64,000 bases of DNA from contig JXTB01000872.1 in assembly GCA_002914805.1 (NCBI GenBank), forward strand, positions 1,542 through 65,541. The letters run 5' to 3'. Numbering within the stretch: the first letter of the stretch is position 1; each line of letters begins with the position of its first letter. The stretch comes from Parasponia andersonii (lineage: Eukaryota; Streptophyta; Magnoliopsida; Rosales; Cannabaceae). The position numbers were made by a program, and so were the translations under genes. Shown here piece after piece: positions 1-12,599 of this stretch. The notes below the pieces were generated by a model. That model searched no databases, had not been told where the DNA came from, and was given only the letters and a program-made list of their open reading frames with translations.

Positions 1-377
1 TCTGCGACCTTGCCTTTTCCTTTGGAGGTACGTTCTTCACGATGCTCCTGCTGAGTTCTTGGCTGGTCGCGTCTTCTTGTCTCGGGAATCTATACTCCCT
101 TCGCAGGTAATTGAGCAGGACGCTCTTTGGGACGTTCACGTTGTGGTGGAGTCACCATCTGCCCTTCAGCAAGTCGTCGCAGAGTGTCGTTGATCTGGTT
201 AGTGACTTGCTGGAGGTTCACGAGCGTTTCCTCCATGCGATCCTGTCTTCGAGATAGGTCCTCTGTTGCCGTCATAGTAGGCTGTTCTGGAGCGGGGTCT
301 GCCTGTGTAGCAGCAGTACTCTGAGGTTGATTTTGGCTAGTCCCGGCGGCTCTGGTAGTGTTTCTGGTATTTGCCAT
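1..377 (-). pseudogene. gag N-terminus, broken by a nonsense codon
   Basis: The reading starts with MANTRNTT at 377, matching the gag start of the element at 50345. The upstream ATG at 437 lies in the primer-site region and is not the likely start. About 95 codons are open, rich in Q, T and P with a short heptad-like stretch (DLSRRQDRMEETLVN). A TAG at 90-92 stands where the sister copy has CAG, and the frame continues beyond it to the window edge with recognisable homology. This is therefore a single C-to-T nonsense change, and the protein is unlikely to be made full length. Confidence 0.75.
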
Positions 378-438
378 TATCGAAAAGGTGGAATTTGACA
401 AATATTTCTGCCGGAATAGCCCTCCTTCTAGCACCAAT

Positions 439-1158
439 TGTTGATGGAGGTTTTATCAACAATAAATTTATAAATAATTAAGAGATGTGGCTTGTGTAAA
501 TTGAAGTAAATAATCAAAGCAAATAAGGAGAGAGGGATTTATAGTGGTTCGGCCCCGAAAAAGATGAGCCTACATCCACTGTTTTCTCACTATATTGATG
601 AATACTCAAGGGTACAATACTCGAAAGCTATTGAAGAATGCTCAAGACTTAGACTACCCAAAATTTGGAATACCCTAAGTGTGTATTTGCTCTGACTTCT
701 ATTTTCTGTGACTTGTTTCTGCCCAGATTTTGTGATGATCTCTTCGGAACATAGAGCCCCCTTTATATAGATTGTAGTGACCTTATCCCCCTAGGTTCCT
801 TATGTCTCTAGGATCCTAATTGAATAAACGGGTAATTATACAATTGGGTAACATAAAACTGGATAATTATCCAATTAAGTAATTGGATAATTACTCAAAA
901 CGGATAACTAGTTAATCGCAAATAGGAGTCTTCAGTTTCCCATTCCTTGTAGGCTTCTTCCACAGCATTTACTTGCTTACTTCTTCTTGTAGGTTTCCTT
1001 TATTGTATTTGCGTGTTAAGGCAAACTATACAGAGAAGGTCGCACAAAACCTGTGGAAGCGGTCGCATATAACCATCACGGGAGAGGTCGCATACATCAT
1101 TCTCAGAGGAGGTCGCATATAACACTTATGCGACCTTAGGATTTTAGACCGCACAACA
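439..1158 (-). repeat. 5' LTR of the left Tat-type element
   Basis: About 720 bp, bounded by TG at 1158 and CA at 439 read on the minus strand. It is longer than the 612- and 636-bp LTRs of the related element at 49674. The U3 end (1026-1140) holds several spaced copies of a GTCGCAT / ATGCGACC motif. A second block (about 825-920) is built of degenerate repeats of an AATTGGATAATTA-like word. Downstream (about 530-600) a stretch shared with the other element probably lies near the transcription start or R region. Confidence 0.8.
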
Positions 1159-1594
1159 TTCATTAAGTTGATTGAAGACAAATATAATTTAATATCATCA
1201 TATAACTGCAAGTTATTTATGCGGAAAATAACTGTATTATTATTCTTTCTGGTTGAACACAAACTGGGATTTATCTTTACACGATGATGGGATCAAGAGG
1301 TTGAGTCTAGAGGCTTTGGGTATCCCAGGTCCTTGAGTTTAGCGTACTAATATAGCACATGACCTCGCATGCAATTTACTCGATAGACTTTCACAATGAC
1401 CCAAGACTCGGCCGGAGAATCAAACACTCTATCTCTATGACAAGTCTAGCTCACACACTACGTCTACCGATATATAGCTCCACCTCCGTACGCCTTACCC
1501 CACTCAAGAGAATTTTAGATACCAGAAAAAACAAAAAAAAAAAAACAAAAAAAAAAAAAGAACCCTGTCTCGCGTTGTTAATAATATGGAGACA

Positions 1595-1946
1595 ATGTCA
1601 TTTTTTAAGTAACCCGAATTTAGGTCACTTGAGATTTTATTTTTATACGTTTTATAAGATTAGGAATTGTAGAAGTACAAAGATCTTGCAAAATAATCAG
1701 TATCAAATATTTGGCAACACCTAAAGGAAAATCTGACCAGTTAAAGACATGCACTAGCATATTTTCGTATGTCATTTTATAAGTAACCCCGAATTTAAGT
1801 CACTTGAGATGTCATTTTTATACGTTTTATAAGATTAGGAATTTTAGAAGTACAAAGGTCTTGCAAAATAATCAGTACACAAATATTTGGCAAAACCTAA
1901 AGGAAAATCTGACCAGTTAAAGACATGCACTAGCATATTTTTGTAT
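1595..1946. repeat. Tandem duplication, period about 174 bp
   Basis: Two adjacent copies start with ATGTCATTTT at 1595 and 1769 and end near 1768 and 1946. They differ at scattered bases and small indels. No coding potential is seen. The rest of 1159-2000 is AT-rich spacer with an A-rich run (1528-1559); nothing else is recognised there. Confidence 0.75.
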
Positions 1947-2010
1947 CATAATTTTCCTCAATTCTATTCAACTAAGGCATCTACGACGAGCGCGATAATA
2001 GCATGCAAAA

Positions 2011-2181
2011 GTGGGCTTTGGCATTGGAGTTCTCCAATCCAACTCCAAATTGTCACGGCATTGTGCCATTTACACAATTACTAAATAGTACCATGCTAAC
2101 GATGGTGTGGTACTATTCAATAATGCCAAATCCCTTTTTTTCTTCTTTTGCAAAAAAACCACACAAATTAAATTTTATGTG

Positions 2182-2213
<32 letters not shown>

Positions 2214-3506
2214 AGCTTTTGACACCAAATGCAATGGTTTTGAACAAAATTAATTACTTTTTGCTACCAAAAAAATAAAAATCTTCTGTTTGTATTTCAT
2301 ATTTTTATTATTATGTCATGATTAATTTTATATAAAGTAAAATTAAAATGTAAATAATACGAAATATCAATTATAATATTTAAATATTAAAAATTTATGC
2401 CGATATTAATCAAATTTATATAATATTCAAGTTAAACTCGAATATTAACATAATTCAAGATACACATAATACAATAACAGTACATAAATTGGAGCAACAA
2501 TTTAGTGTTCTGGTAGAGCTGTTTCAGATCCTCCAATATTGTCGAAATTTTGGCCAAAACCATTAGTGGCAAAAGAAAGCCCTTGTTGTTGCTATTGAGC
2601 TCTTTTTCATATAATTCTTATTAGTTCAGCTCGAAAAAAATTCACGTAAGTTTTGGTTCAGATAAAATTCCAAGTCTAGAAATAAAATATTATTTTCTTC
2701 TTTCCTTTCTCTGCGGGCCAAATTCTGTCGCTGGATATCCAACTGTTTCCATCTGTCCAAGTTGGCCTTTTTTAACATATCCGTAATTTGTCTATTTTTT
2801 TTTAAGTTGTTCAAAGTAGACCACATTTGTTTATCAATATATTTTTTTAATTTGGCTTTTTTAACGGGTCGTTGAGATGAATTACCACTAAAATCGACAT
2901 CATCTAAATTGCGAGAAAATGATGACAGTCCAGGAGATGCGGGAGATTCAGGAGTGGGATTGACTGTGGAGAGTCGTACTTCACACTTTGGGTTCCAGCA
3001 GCTAGTGAAAATACAAGATTACATCAATTTCTTGATCAACAAAGACAAATCAAAGATAAAGATGCTATATTGCACTTCATAATGCATTAATTAATCATTT
3101 GTGAGAGTATATTATTTAGATGGCTAAGTAAACATCAATATTTATTTTTCACATTTCTTTTATGTTTGATTATTAAATACAATGTTTCGGTTCATAATTA
3201 TTTTTGTCAAATGTAAATGTGTTTTTAAATAATATATTAATAGCAAATGGGTCATTTTAGCTAATAAAATATAATTTAGTTTCTACAACTTTGTTAAATA
3301 ATAAAACATATTATTAGATCAATACTCGGAAAAAAAAAATTATATGTAGACATAATTGGTCATATAAATAGTACAGAATTAGAAAAAGGTAGTATAAAAA
3401 ATAGATAAAAAGGAATATATTAGGATTTGCTTTTTGAAAAAAAGATAGTGTAACGGATTGGAGACGAAGTTAAACCATTTTGGTGTTACATAGTGGAGAT
3501 GGTCTA
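2011..3506. mobile_element. Possible PIF/Harbinger-type element relic
   Basis: An AT-rich block. The left edge (GGGCTTTGGCATTGGAGTTC at 2011) and right edge (GGAGATGGTCTAAG near 3493-3506) resemble the ends of many plant PIF/Harbinger elements. It encloses a minus-strand relic of the NAM-associated / ORF1-like protein that often travels with Harbinger transposons. No transposase and no clean 3-bp target duplication could be seen, so the boundaries are tentative. An AT microsatellite lies at about 2180-2212. Confidence 0.3.
2626..3005 (-). pseudogene. NAM-associated C-terminal domain protein fragment
   Basis: On the minus strand an open frame of about 125 codons carries an RP-x-KKAKLKK basic stretch, a long charged helix (DRWKQLDIQRQNLARRERKEE) and an ENNILFLDL segment. 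This is the pattern of the plant NAM-associated / 'GST T3-like' family, related to the SANT/Myb ORF1 proteins of Harbinger transposons. The N-terminal SANT-like part is absent, and the tail diverges and stops at 2626 inside the last helix. It is most likely a transposon-derived or decayed gene fragment. Confidence 0.45.
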
Positions 3507-3619
3507 AGACATGACTACCAAATATCATAATGCTCACCGTAACTAGTAGTTACAATAACTGGTATGTCTATAGTAAATATGCCAAAAGAAATAAACTATT
3601 CATGAAAAGTACAATATCC

Positions 3620-4130
3620 AACTGGGGCACGTTTGGTGCACGAAATAGGATAGGATTATTGTTTGACATTAATAATAAATATGATTGGATTATATTTAAT
3701 ATTGTGATGTTTTATAGGTGTAGTATTGACGGGATTCTATTTACTTTTTGCTTGGAGTAAAATTATATTTACTTTTATATAAATTGAAAAAAAATGACAA
3801 ACTAATTTAAATCTTGCGCTTCCCAAATATAAAACTCCTAATATAAATGCTAAAATACATCTAAAAGGTCATTTCAATGGCAGGGCCCATCATTTAGTGC
3901 TGGGATTATATCCTAATGTTTAAAGGCTATATTTAGTGCATGGGGGGTAGAATTGGTGGCAAAAGATTATTTATTCTAATCCCATGTTTTATCCAAAGGA
4001 GTTGGTACTATTTTGCTTCGTAGGAATAGTTATCCAGTCCTATAGCAACAAATATGGAATTAGGATCATTTAACCTTATCCCAACACCTAGTCCCTTGCA
4101 CCAAAGAGTAGTACTGAACTCATACCAAAC
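3620..4130. mobile_element. Possible hAT-like MITE relic
   Basis: The left side reads GGCACGTTTGGTGCACG at about 3625. On the right, near 4080-4130, there are inverted words (CCTTGCACC, CATACCAAACG). Such GTTTGGT ends are common on plant hAT-type MITEs. The interior is AT-rich and non-coding. The ends match only roughly and no 8-bp target duplication is clear. Nothing else is recognised between 4130 and 4480. Confidence 0.25.
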
Positions 4131-4480
4131 GAAATCTCATTATTGATATGGGTTAGGGAAAGAAAGAATCATTGTCCTCAGCACAAGACCTCAAAACCAG
4201 ATGGTCTAAACTAATTCATTTTCAGCTCTAAAATTATCCATCGCAGAAGAAAAAGGGCAATACCCAAGACGACTAAATAATTGATTTTGTTATAGGCAAA
4301 ATATCAATGCAAGTAAAATCTAAAAACAGCCCCTCCTAAGAAAATCAGTCAACATGAACCTTTCTTCCATCTCTACCTTTTTCTCCATTTTGACAAGGAC
4401 AATCACCAACAAAAAACCCACCTTTGTCATTTAAAGATTCACATATAATGAAAACCCATCTTGGCAAATATAGTTTGTAT

Positions 4481-5314
<834 letters not shown>

Positions 5315-5861
5315 GAGAAATTAGGTTAAATATGCATCATAAGAGGCATATTTTGGCACATATGCTTCTCTCAATAAAACTCAGAAAAATATGCATATAC
5401 CCACCTGAAATGTCACTTCTGCCCTTAATAATTGGTTTATAATGTATATGCCGCTCTTCTCCTCTTTAACTAAGCTGTAGCTCCTTATTCCTCCCTCTAT
5501 ATCCTCACAATCTTTCCGGTAATCTCATGCTTGAATTTATCACACTGTCTAAGGAGCTGAAATTCTAAGAGCAGAAAAGAAGAAAATGATAAAAGTTGAA
5601 AAAACAGAAAAAAGACGTGGCAGTAAGACGGATGACGGAAATCCACAAAATGGGTATATAATTTATATGTTCAAATGTTATGAGTACTGTTTGAAATAGT
5701 TTTTAACTGAGTTTCGATATGTTACGAGCATAACTTATACATTAAAAGTTGTTTTCTGGGTCTGGGATTATCTGCAAAAGTCTGGATTTCTCAAAAAATC
5801 AGACTACCTCAGTATAAGCATCGAATTTTCGATGTAATTTCGACTATATTTCAATGAAGTC

Positions 5862-6350
5862 TGAGATGTAAGAATTTCGTCGACTATATTTCGATGACTA
5901 TTCGATGGTAGTCGAATTTTTGACCTATTTTCGATGACTATTCGATGGTAGTCGAATTTTCGACCTATTTTCGATGACTATTTCGATTATTTTTTCGATC
6001 AATTTCGATATATTTCGATTATAATTTCGACCAAATTTCGATGAAGTATGAGATGTAAGAATTTCGTCGACTATATTTCGACTATAATTCGATGGTAGTC
6101 GATTTTTCGACCTATTTTCGATGACTATTCGATGGTAGTCGAATTTTTGACATATTTTCGATGACTATTCGATTATTTTTTTCGATCAATTTCGATGTAT
6201 TTCGATTATAATTTCGACCAAATTTCAATGAAGTCTGAGATGTAAGAATTTCGTCGACTATATTTCGACTGTAATTCGATGGTAGTCGAATTTTCGACAT
6301 ATTTTCGATGACTATTTCAATTATTTTTTTCGACCAATTTCGACCAATTT
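5862..6350. repeat. Left subterminal TTCGA array, 187-bp tandem units
   Basis: Units begin with TGAGATGTAAGAATTTCGTC at 5862, 6049 and 6236, giving a period of exactly 187 bp and two and a half copies. Each unit is packed with TTTCGATGACTATTCGATGG-like words, giving dozens of TTCGA motifs. The strand-inverted counterpart (CATCGAAA words) fills 12600-13650 near the other end. The placement just inside the TIRs suggests arrayed protein-binding sites, for example for transposase. There is no coding sense. Confidence 0.85.
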
Positions 6351-6459
6351 TTGATGGCTAAAAATATAAATTCTTCCTTTTAAATTTTATGATTTTTTTT
6401 ATTGAATCTAATTTCTTTTTATTATTTCATCTGCAGAGTCACGTTTCAACATCATAGTT

Positions 6460-8743
6460 TTGTATAACGGTGAATGGATGTTTTCGTCAGAGAAAATATT
6501 ATGGTCTTATATTATTAAAGAAAGTAAGGCCATGGGTGTATGGATGGGTATAACTTTTGTGACCCTTGTAGATAAGCTGTATGAGGTGATTGAAGTTGAT
6601 AAAAATCGTTTTGATTTAGAACTTAAGGTTGTTTATAAATGTGATGGTGGAGATGGAATCCATATTCCTCCAACGAAGATTACCTCTGATAGTGACCTAG
6701 AAATTTGGCTTGAGGAGATGTCTTACTCTATTCAGAACTGTATTCCTTTATGTGTGTCCATTTTACCGAAGTTGACACCTGTGGGTGAGGGTTGCAGTCA
6801 AAATGTTTCATTTGTACCTGAAACAGGTGCAGAAAAAATAGATGAGTTAAAGGAATACTTTAGTGAAGTAGCTAAGACTCCAGGGACAACAACAGGGACT
6901 TCAAGTAGTCGAGTGCGTAGAGTAAGAATAGTAGATAATGAAGCGAAGTGGAGTGCTCCCTTGTTTTCAGAGGGAGAATTGCCGCAGGGAACACCTAACA
7001 ACTTGTCAGTTGGATCTTCTAATTCAGTAAAAATCGTGATCGGTCAACTATTTGAGAATAAGAAAGACTTAAAGCTGAAGCTGCACTTGCATTCAATGAA
7101 GTGCAATTTTGAGTTCAAGGTAAAAAAGTCAGGCAAAGACTGTTGGTTTATAACACGTATAGACGACAATTGTAAGTGGCGGTTGCGAGCTAGAAAGGTG
7201 GAGCAATCTGACATGTTTGAGGTGCGAAGATATGTGCCTGAACACACATGTTCGTTGGCAATAAGGCATAAGGACAACAGACAAGCAGCATCATGGGTTA
7301 TTGGACATTGTATTAAGAGAAAGTACATAAATCCAGCCAACCCTAATTATGCCCCTTGATCAATAATCGACGATTTCTCTAAAGACTATGGGATTAACAT
7401 GACATATGAAAAGACATGGAGATGTAGGAAAAAAGCACTTCTGTATGTGAGGGGAACAGTGGATGGTTCATACCAAAAGCTGCAATCTTACCTATATATG
7501 TTAGAGAAGACTAATCCAGGAACAGTCACGCATTTAGACACCAATGAGATGGGACGTTTCAAGTATTTCTTCATATCACTGGGTGCATCTATTCGGGAAT
7601 TTAGAACAGCATGTTGTCCTGTGCTATGTGTAGATGGATCATTCTTAAAAACAAACTGTGGAGGGACAATGTTGGCTGCGATTGCACAAGATGCAAACAG
7701 GCAATTGTATCCTGTTGCATTTGGAGTAGTTGACTCAGAGAACAATGACTCCTGGATGTATTTAATCGTGAAACTAAAGGAAGCAATTGGAGATGTTAAG
7801 AACTTGGTCTTTGTATCGGACCGACACCCAAGTATTATGAATGCATTGTCGACTGTGTTCCCTGAAGCACACCACGGAGCTTGCATACATCATATTGGTA
7901 TGAATATCCAAGCAAAATTCAAGACTGATCATTGCCACAGTGAGTACTTCTTGGCGGCAAAATCCTATCGGATGAGTGACTTTCTTCATCATTTTGAGAA
8001 GATCAAGGTCAAGGATCAAGCCATTGCTAATTATTTAGAAGAAATAAGCATTGAAAAATGGAGTCGTGCAAACTTCTCTGCCATTCGTTATAACATCATG
8101 ACAAGTAATAACGCTGAGAGCTTTAATAACACGAGTAGAGATGCACGGAAGTATCCAATCACAACTTTGGCGGAGTTTCTGAGGTATACACTACAAACTT
8201 GGTTCTTTGAAAGACGAACATTGGCAATGGAATCCAATAAACCATTACCGAAAAAGATTGAGAAGAAATTGGAAGACCGTATTGAGGCTGCAAAGACTTT
8301 GATTGTTCAGCCTCTCAGCCACTATGAGTTTTATGTCATGGACGGTGACAGAGACGGTCAAGTTAACTTACAGACAAAGACTTGTAGTTGTAGGAGGTTT
8401 GATTTGACATGTTGCCATGTACGCATTGGCGGCTACTCTAAGTCAACGCATCAATCCATACTCCTTGTGTTCCTGGTATTATACAATTGACGCATGGCTG
8501 TATTCATACGCAGAGACTATATATCCAGTGGGAAATGAAGAAGAATGGGATATACCTGATGATATAAGCAGACGTATGGTAGAACCACCTCCTTATAAAC
8601 CAAAGGCTGGCCGGTCGAAAACAAAACGTACAAAGTCAAAAGGGGAGAAGATCATAATGCAACGTCATTATAGCCGTTGCAGTGGAAAGGGCCACAATCA
8701 GGCAACTTGTAAGTACATGATACCAACAGCTTCAAATAAATAA
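6460..8743 (+). pseudogene. mudrA-like MULE transposase, inactivated
   Basis: Would cut and paste the surrounding MULE. An N-terminal plant-specific region (about residues 1-185) is followed by a MuDR DNA-binding zinc domain (VIGQLFENKKDLKLK.. to C..H near 190-265) and a DDE transposase core. The core carries VDGSFLK (first Asp), SDRHPSI (second Asp) and a C..HH segment. A SWIM zinc finger (CSCRRF..CCH) and a C-terminal zinc knuckle follow. Three lesions are visible: an in-frame TGA at 7357-7359, a one-base frameshift near 8413-8418 just after the SWIM His, and Tyr in place of the first knuckle Cys (HYSRCSGKGHNQATC). The 3' end converges on the Ulp1-like gene about 470 bp away. The stretch 8744-9212 is AT-rich with TCGAAA words and no gene. 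Confidence 0.85.
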
Positions 8744-9212
8744 TTTTGTATAGAAAATCAAACAACAAATGACGTGTCTTGAGAATTTTGTACTATTAAA
8801 TTTATCAGGCTAATTTTAGGATTTTAAGTACAACGTTGTAATGAATAATTTTAATATTTTAGTTGGAATAAGCTTGGAATATTATTTACTTTATTATAAT
8901 GATATAATGTTTTGAAAAAATTGCAATAATCAAAAAATTCTCGAAAATGCAACGAAATTTCGAATCGAAATGCAATAGTCGAAAAATCATCGAAAATGAA
9001 TCAAAATGCATCTATATGTCATCGAAAATAGTGACGAATATCATCGAATTTCGACTCTGGTTAATAAGCTGAATTATATCTCATTCGTTTTGACTTCAAT
9101 TTTTAACCTGAGTATGCACAGTAACATAATACATGCACAATACATCAGCTACTCTATCCCAAATAAAATTATTTAAAAAAATGAGCAAAACTAACAACTA
9201 TACAAAAATTTA

Positions 9213-12200
9213 TTATACACCTATGACTATATTCTGGTAGAATAAATCTACACATAATTTCTGTCTTGAATGTTGCATAACATCATCAATAACATTGGAC
9301 AGTGAAATGTCGGCTATCAGACATTCCAAGTGCTTAACAACAAAAATACTGCAATCTCCACTGCAAAGGCAAATAATTCTAATTAGTGTCAAAATAACCA
9401 ATTGAAGAAATGTTTGTTAATATCCTTATATTGTATTGAATTACCTCTTCACTGTTTGTGGCACTACATTGGGAGGTAACCTTCTAACATCAAAATCACG
9501 CGGTTTCGTCGTTGTAGTCAAATTAAGATCATCGCGATCAGTGACTCCTTCTACATTGAGCAGAAAGTATGGCAACATCTTCATCATTGGACGCATGGCT
9601 TGCTCGACACGTGCATCATCATATAATGCTTGGTCAGAGTTATATATCGTGAGCATATGCGCAGGAAGATCTATCTGCATAAGAACCCAATGATTTGAAC
9701 CGATGTTCAAGGGATAGTAAACTTCGTCAACTTCCGCCCAGCCACGTTGAAAATGATCTGCATCTCTTTTAGCTTAGTCAGTAAGCTGGTCATCCCACAA
9801 AACTTCGCTTTATTGGAGGTTCTTCGGAATGCATCCCACTGACCATTCATGCATGCAATATAGACTGTGTCCGCAAGGGCGACCTTCTTTCTATAAGTTT
9901 TTGGGAAAAGCCAAAGGCGTTCTCGTATCAACCGAAAAGCCGCGTCAATATGCTGCAAATGGAGAGAATACAAGAACTTTTAAGTGAATATAAAAAAAGA
10001 TTTCAAAATGAAGAAAGAAAAATTTAATTATAAATCCAATTATCTCATCTGCAAGCCACTTCCAAGGAGTCTAAAGATGGAAAAAGAATCCAGTACTTGC
10101 ATCACCAGTGGAAAGCTGGATTGGTTTCCGGTTATCAATAAGTACTGCAAGCCATTGCCTAAATGTATCAAGCTGTTTTGCATCAATTTTCCGGAATGGG
10201 TTTGGTTTGCATGGATCATTAACCTTGAACTTCTTGTTTGACGGATCGGTGTAGTCAATGAGTCTCTTAGATCGTTGACCGACCCGTTTCTTCCTCACAA
10301 ACTTAACTGTAGCCACCTCAGCTACTTGTAACTCTTTCACTCCCGGAGTTTGCTGCTCTTCAGGAGTGTGCTCTTTAGTGGGAGTACTTATGACGACATC
10401 TTCACCTGGCTGATACCCTTCAGAAAGAACATCCGACTGGGTGGCCTCAGTTTCAGAACCAATTGGCTACCGATGTGCTTTGATTTCCTCCATCATCTTT
10501 AACAACCTATCAAGTTTATCATTGAGAATCACCTGGTTCGCCTTCAGTTCAGTCTGGTTTGCCTTCAACTCAGCGATGTCAGTCTTCAACTCAAGATAGA
10601 ACTTATGTGACTGAGACACGTCAGTGGATGGTTCCTCCTCTACTTTGTTTCTGGGAGGGTCAAAGATGTCTGCCTCCTCTGCAGCTCGCTTTGCTTCAGC
10701 CGCCTCCTTGTTCTCCTCCTCCTCCTCACCATCAATTCCCTCTTCCTCAACTCCAGTACTACCGAGGTTCTATTGTGGATCGTGATATATATGTTCATAG
10801 AGTTCTTTCTCAGCCTCCCGCGGATTCAATAATGCCTTTGTGACAAGCTGCAAGATAGTTTAAAATAAAATTCAATCAACTTATGAATTTATAAAATTAA
10901 TTATATAGAATAAAATCAATTTTCCGGACTTACTTTCTTAATCTTGAATACATCAATACAANTGGATCATTAACCTTGAACTTCTTGTTTGACGGATCGG
11001 TGTAGTCAATGAGTCTCTTAGATCGTTGACCGACCCGTTTCTTCCTCCCAAACTTAACTGTAGCCACCTCAGCTACTTGTAACTCTTTCACTCCCGGAGT
11101 TTGCTGCTCTTCAGGAGTGTGCTCTTTAGTGGGAGTACTTATGACGACATCTTCACCTGGCTGATACCCTTCAGAAAGAACATCCGACTGGGTGGCCTCA
11201 GTTTCAGAACCAATTGGCTACCGATGTGCTTTGATTTCCTCCATCATCTTTAACAACCTATCAAGTTTATCATTGAGAATCACCTGGTTCGCCTTCAGTT
11301 CAGTCTGGTTTGCCTTCAACTCAGCGATGTCAGTCTTCAACTCAAGATAGAACTTATGTGACTGAGACACGTCAGTGGATGGTTCCTCCTCTACTTTGTT
11401 TCTGGGAGGGTCAAAGATGTCTGCCTCCTCTGCAGCTCGCTTTGCTTCAGCCGCCTCCTTGTTCTCCTCCTCCTCCTCACCATCAATTCCCTCTTCCTCA
11501 ACTCCAGTACTACCGAGGTTCTATTGTGGATCGTGATATATATGTTCATAGAGTTCTTTCTCAGCCTCCCGCGGATTCAATAATGCCTTTGTGACAAGCT
11601 GCAAGATAGTTTAAAATAAAATTCAATCAACTTATGAATTTATAAAATTAATTATATAGAATAAAATCAATTTTCCGGACTTACTTTCTTAATCTTGAAT
11701 ACATCAATACAATCCATTATTGCTGGTGTTTTATTGCTTGTCCATGACAGCATCCTTGGGAATTTGATGCCAAGGTTCTCAGAAAATGCATCAGTAAGTT
11801 TGGGGATAGCCTCATAAGTCCAATACTGTAAAGCAATGCTAAACCCATACACTGTGTATTTAACTTCCTTCGCCTTCTTATTCTTTTTCATCTTCTGAAG
11901 GTAGTTTTCCTTCTGATGCATCATGTCCTTATTCAAACTAGGGAACGTTCTCTCGTAAGATCGCCTTCCCCATAGATAATTAAAGAAATCCTCCTCATTC
12001 TTCACAAAAGAGAGCATATCCATCATAATCTTGGTGCTTGACTCTTGTGCCATCAAGAGCCCATCTACCAAGTAACACAAACCCAACTTCTATACGTCCT
12101 CATTCTTCTCACAATTTAGAAATACAGCTTCTAATTCACCGGATCTCACATTAGCTGTATTATTCAGGTATGTCTCCCTGAGTCTCATGCTACTAGACAT

Positions 12201-12548
12201 AGATTTGTACTTCACAACGTCTAGATCTTTGGCAAAGTTTAACGCCGTTATCAACGCAAACTCATCAAGTCCGAATCTCAAGTTGCTATCCCCAATGAAA
12301 AACTACAACTCCGCCGGGTTTTGGGATTTCACCTTCCTCAACAGTAGTTGGTGTATAAGTACTCCTGATGCTTGCATTGGAGGAGCAAAAAAAAACTGCT
12401 TAAACGAATACTGTTTTGCACTCTCTAACAAATCATACTTCTCAAATCTCTCCTTAATTTTCGACATCACCGTTGTTCCTTTTATAGTGACCCTTCCAGG
12501 AAAGTGTTCTCCAAAATGTACAAGGAGCTTTGACATTTGCTTCGGCAT
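9213..12548 (-). pseudogene. DUF1985 / Ulp1-like (C48) cysteine protease gene of the MULE, inactivated
   Basis: A Ulp1-family SUMO-protease-like gene, typical cargo of Kaonashi MULEs. Exon A (12548-about 11690) encodes the DUF1985 region (FGEHFPGRVTIKG, RFGLDEFALITALNF, YLVDGLLM) and ends at a GTAAGT donor. Exon B encodes an acidic coiled coil (E-rich, then LKANQTELKANQVIL) and a basic linker. Exon C, starting HIDAAFRLIRER near 9953, leads to the HWVL catalytic His and YNSD Asp. After an intron (about 9380-9445), exon D has VKR-SGDCSIF with the catalytic Cys and a Gln upstream in VPQ. The triad is therefore legible. Lesions: TAG stops at 12303, 12090, 10770 (repeated at 11521), 10467 and 10071, plus a frameshift near 9740-9760. 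Function is lost unless other copies exist. Confidence 0.8.
10212..11712. repeat. 750-bp direct duplication joined by a single N (likely assembly artefact)
   Basis: 10212-10961 and 10963-11712 are base-for-base copies apart from about one difference (CTTCCTCAC versus CTTCCTCCC near 10289/11040). They are separated by one N at 10962. The duplication doubles the coiled-coil exon of the Ulp1-like gene and its stop codons. A single N exactly at the join of two near-identical blocks is what a scaffolder writes when two contig ends overlap but are not merged. A real recent tandem duplication is the alternative. Confidence 0.8.
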
Positions 12549-12599
12549 AAGAGGAACAAAGCAATTTAGACAAAATTTTTATAAATTTAACATATATCA

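Larger units (their letters stand above)
1..1158 (-). mobile_element. Tat-type Ty3/Gypsy LTR retrotransposon, 5' part, cut by window edge
   Basis: Minus-strand element whose 5' LTR begins at 1158 with TGTTGTGCGG, the same terminus as the complete element at 49674-60732. It runs through the LTR, a primer-site region next to the LTR (about 421-438) and the start of gag, then leaves the window at base 1. The gag N-terminus is about 80 percent identical to that of the complete element, so both belong to one family. The other end and the target-site duplication lie outside the window. If it is complete, 1159-1163 (TTCAT) would be one copy of the duplication. Confidence 0.85.

Noticed and set aside
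1359..1724. 121-codon plus-strand frame
   Set aside because: Contains a poly-Lys run from an A-rich tract and runs into the tandem duplication. No homology recognised.
6112..6300. Minus-strand frame of 62 codons in the left array
   Set aside because: Repeats itself because the DNA is tandem (SKIRLPSN twice). A product of the array, not a gene.
5862..6350. CRISPR-like look of regular repeats
   Set aside because: Units are contiguous and similar throughout, without constant short repeats plus unique spacers, in a eukaryotic MULE. This is a subterminal satellite-like array.
10559..11594. Two identical plus-strand frames of 94 codons
   Set aside because: Antisense shadow of the acidic coiled-coil exon of the Ulp1-like gene, doubled by the duplication at 10212-11712.
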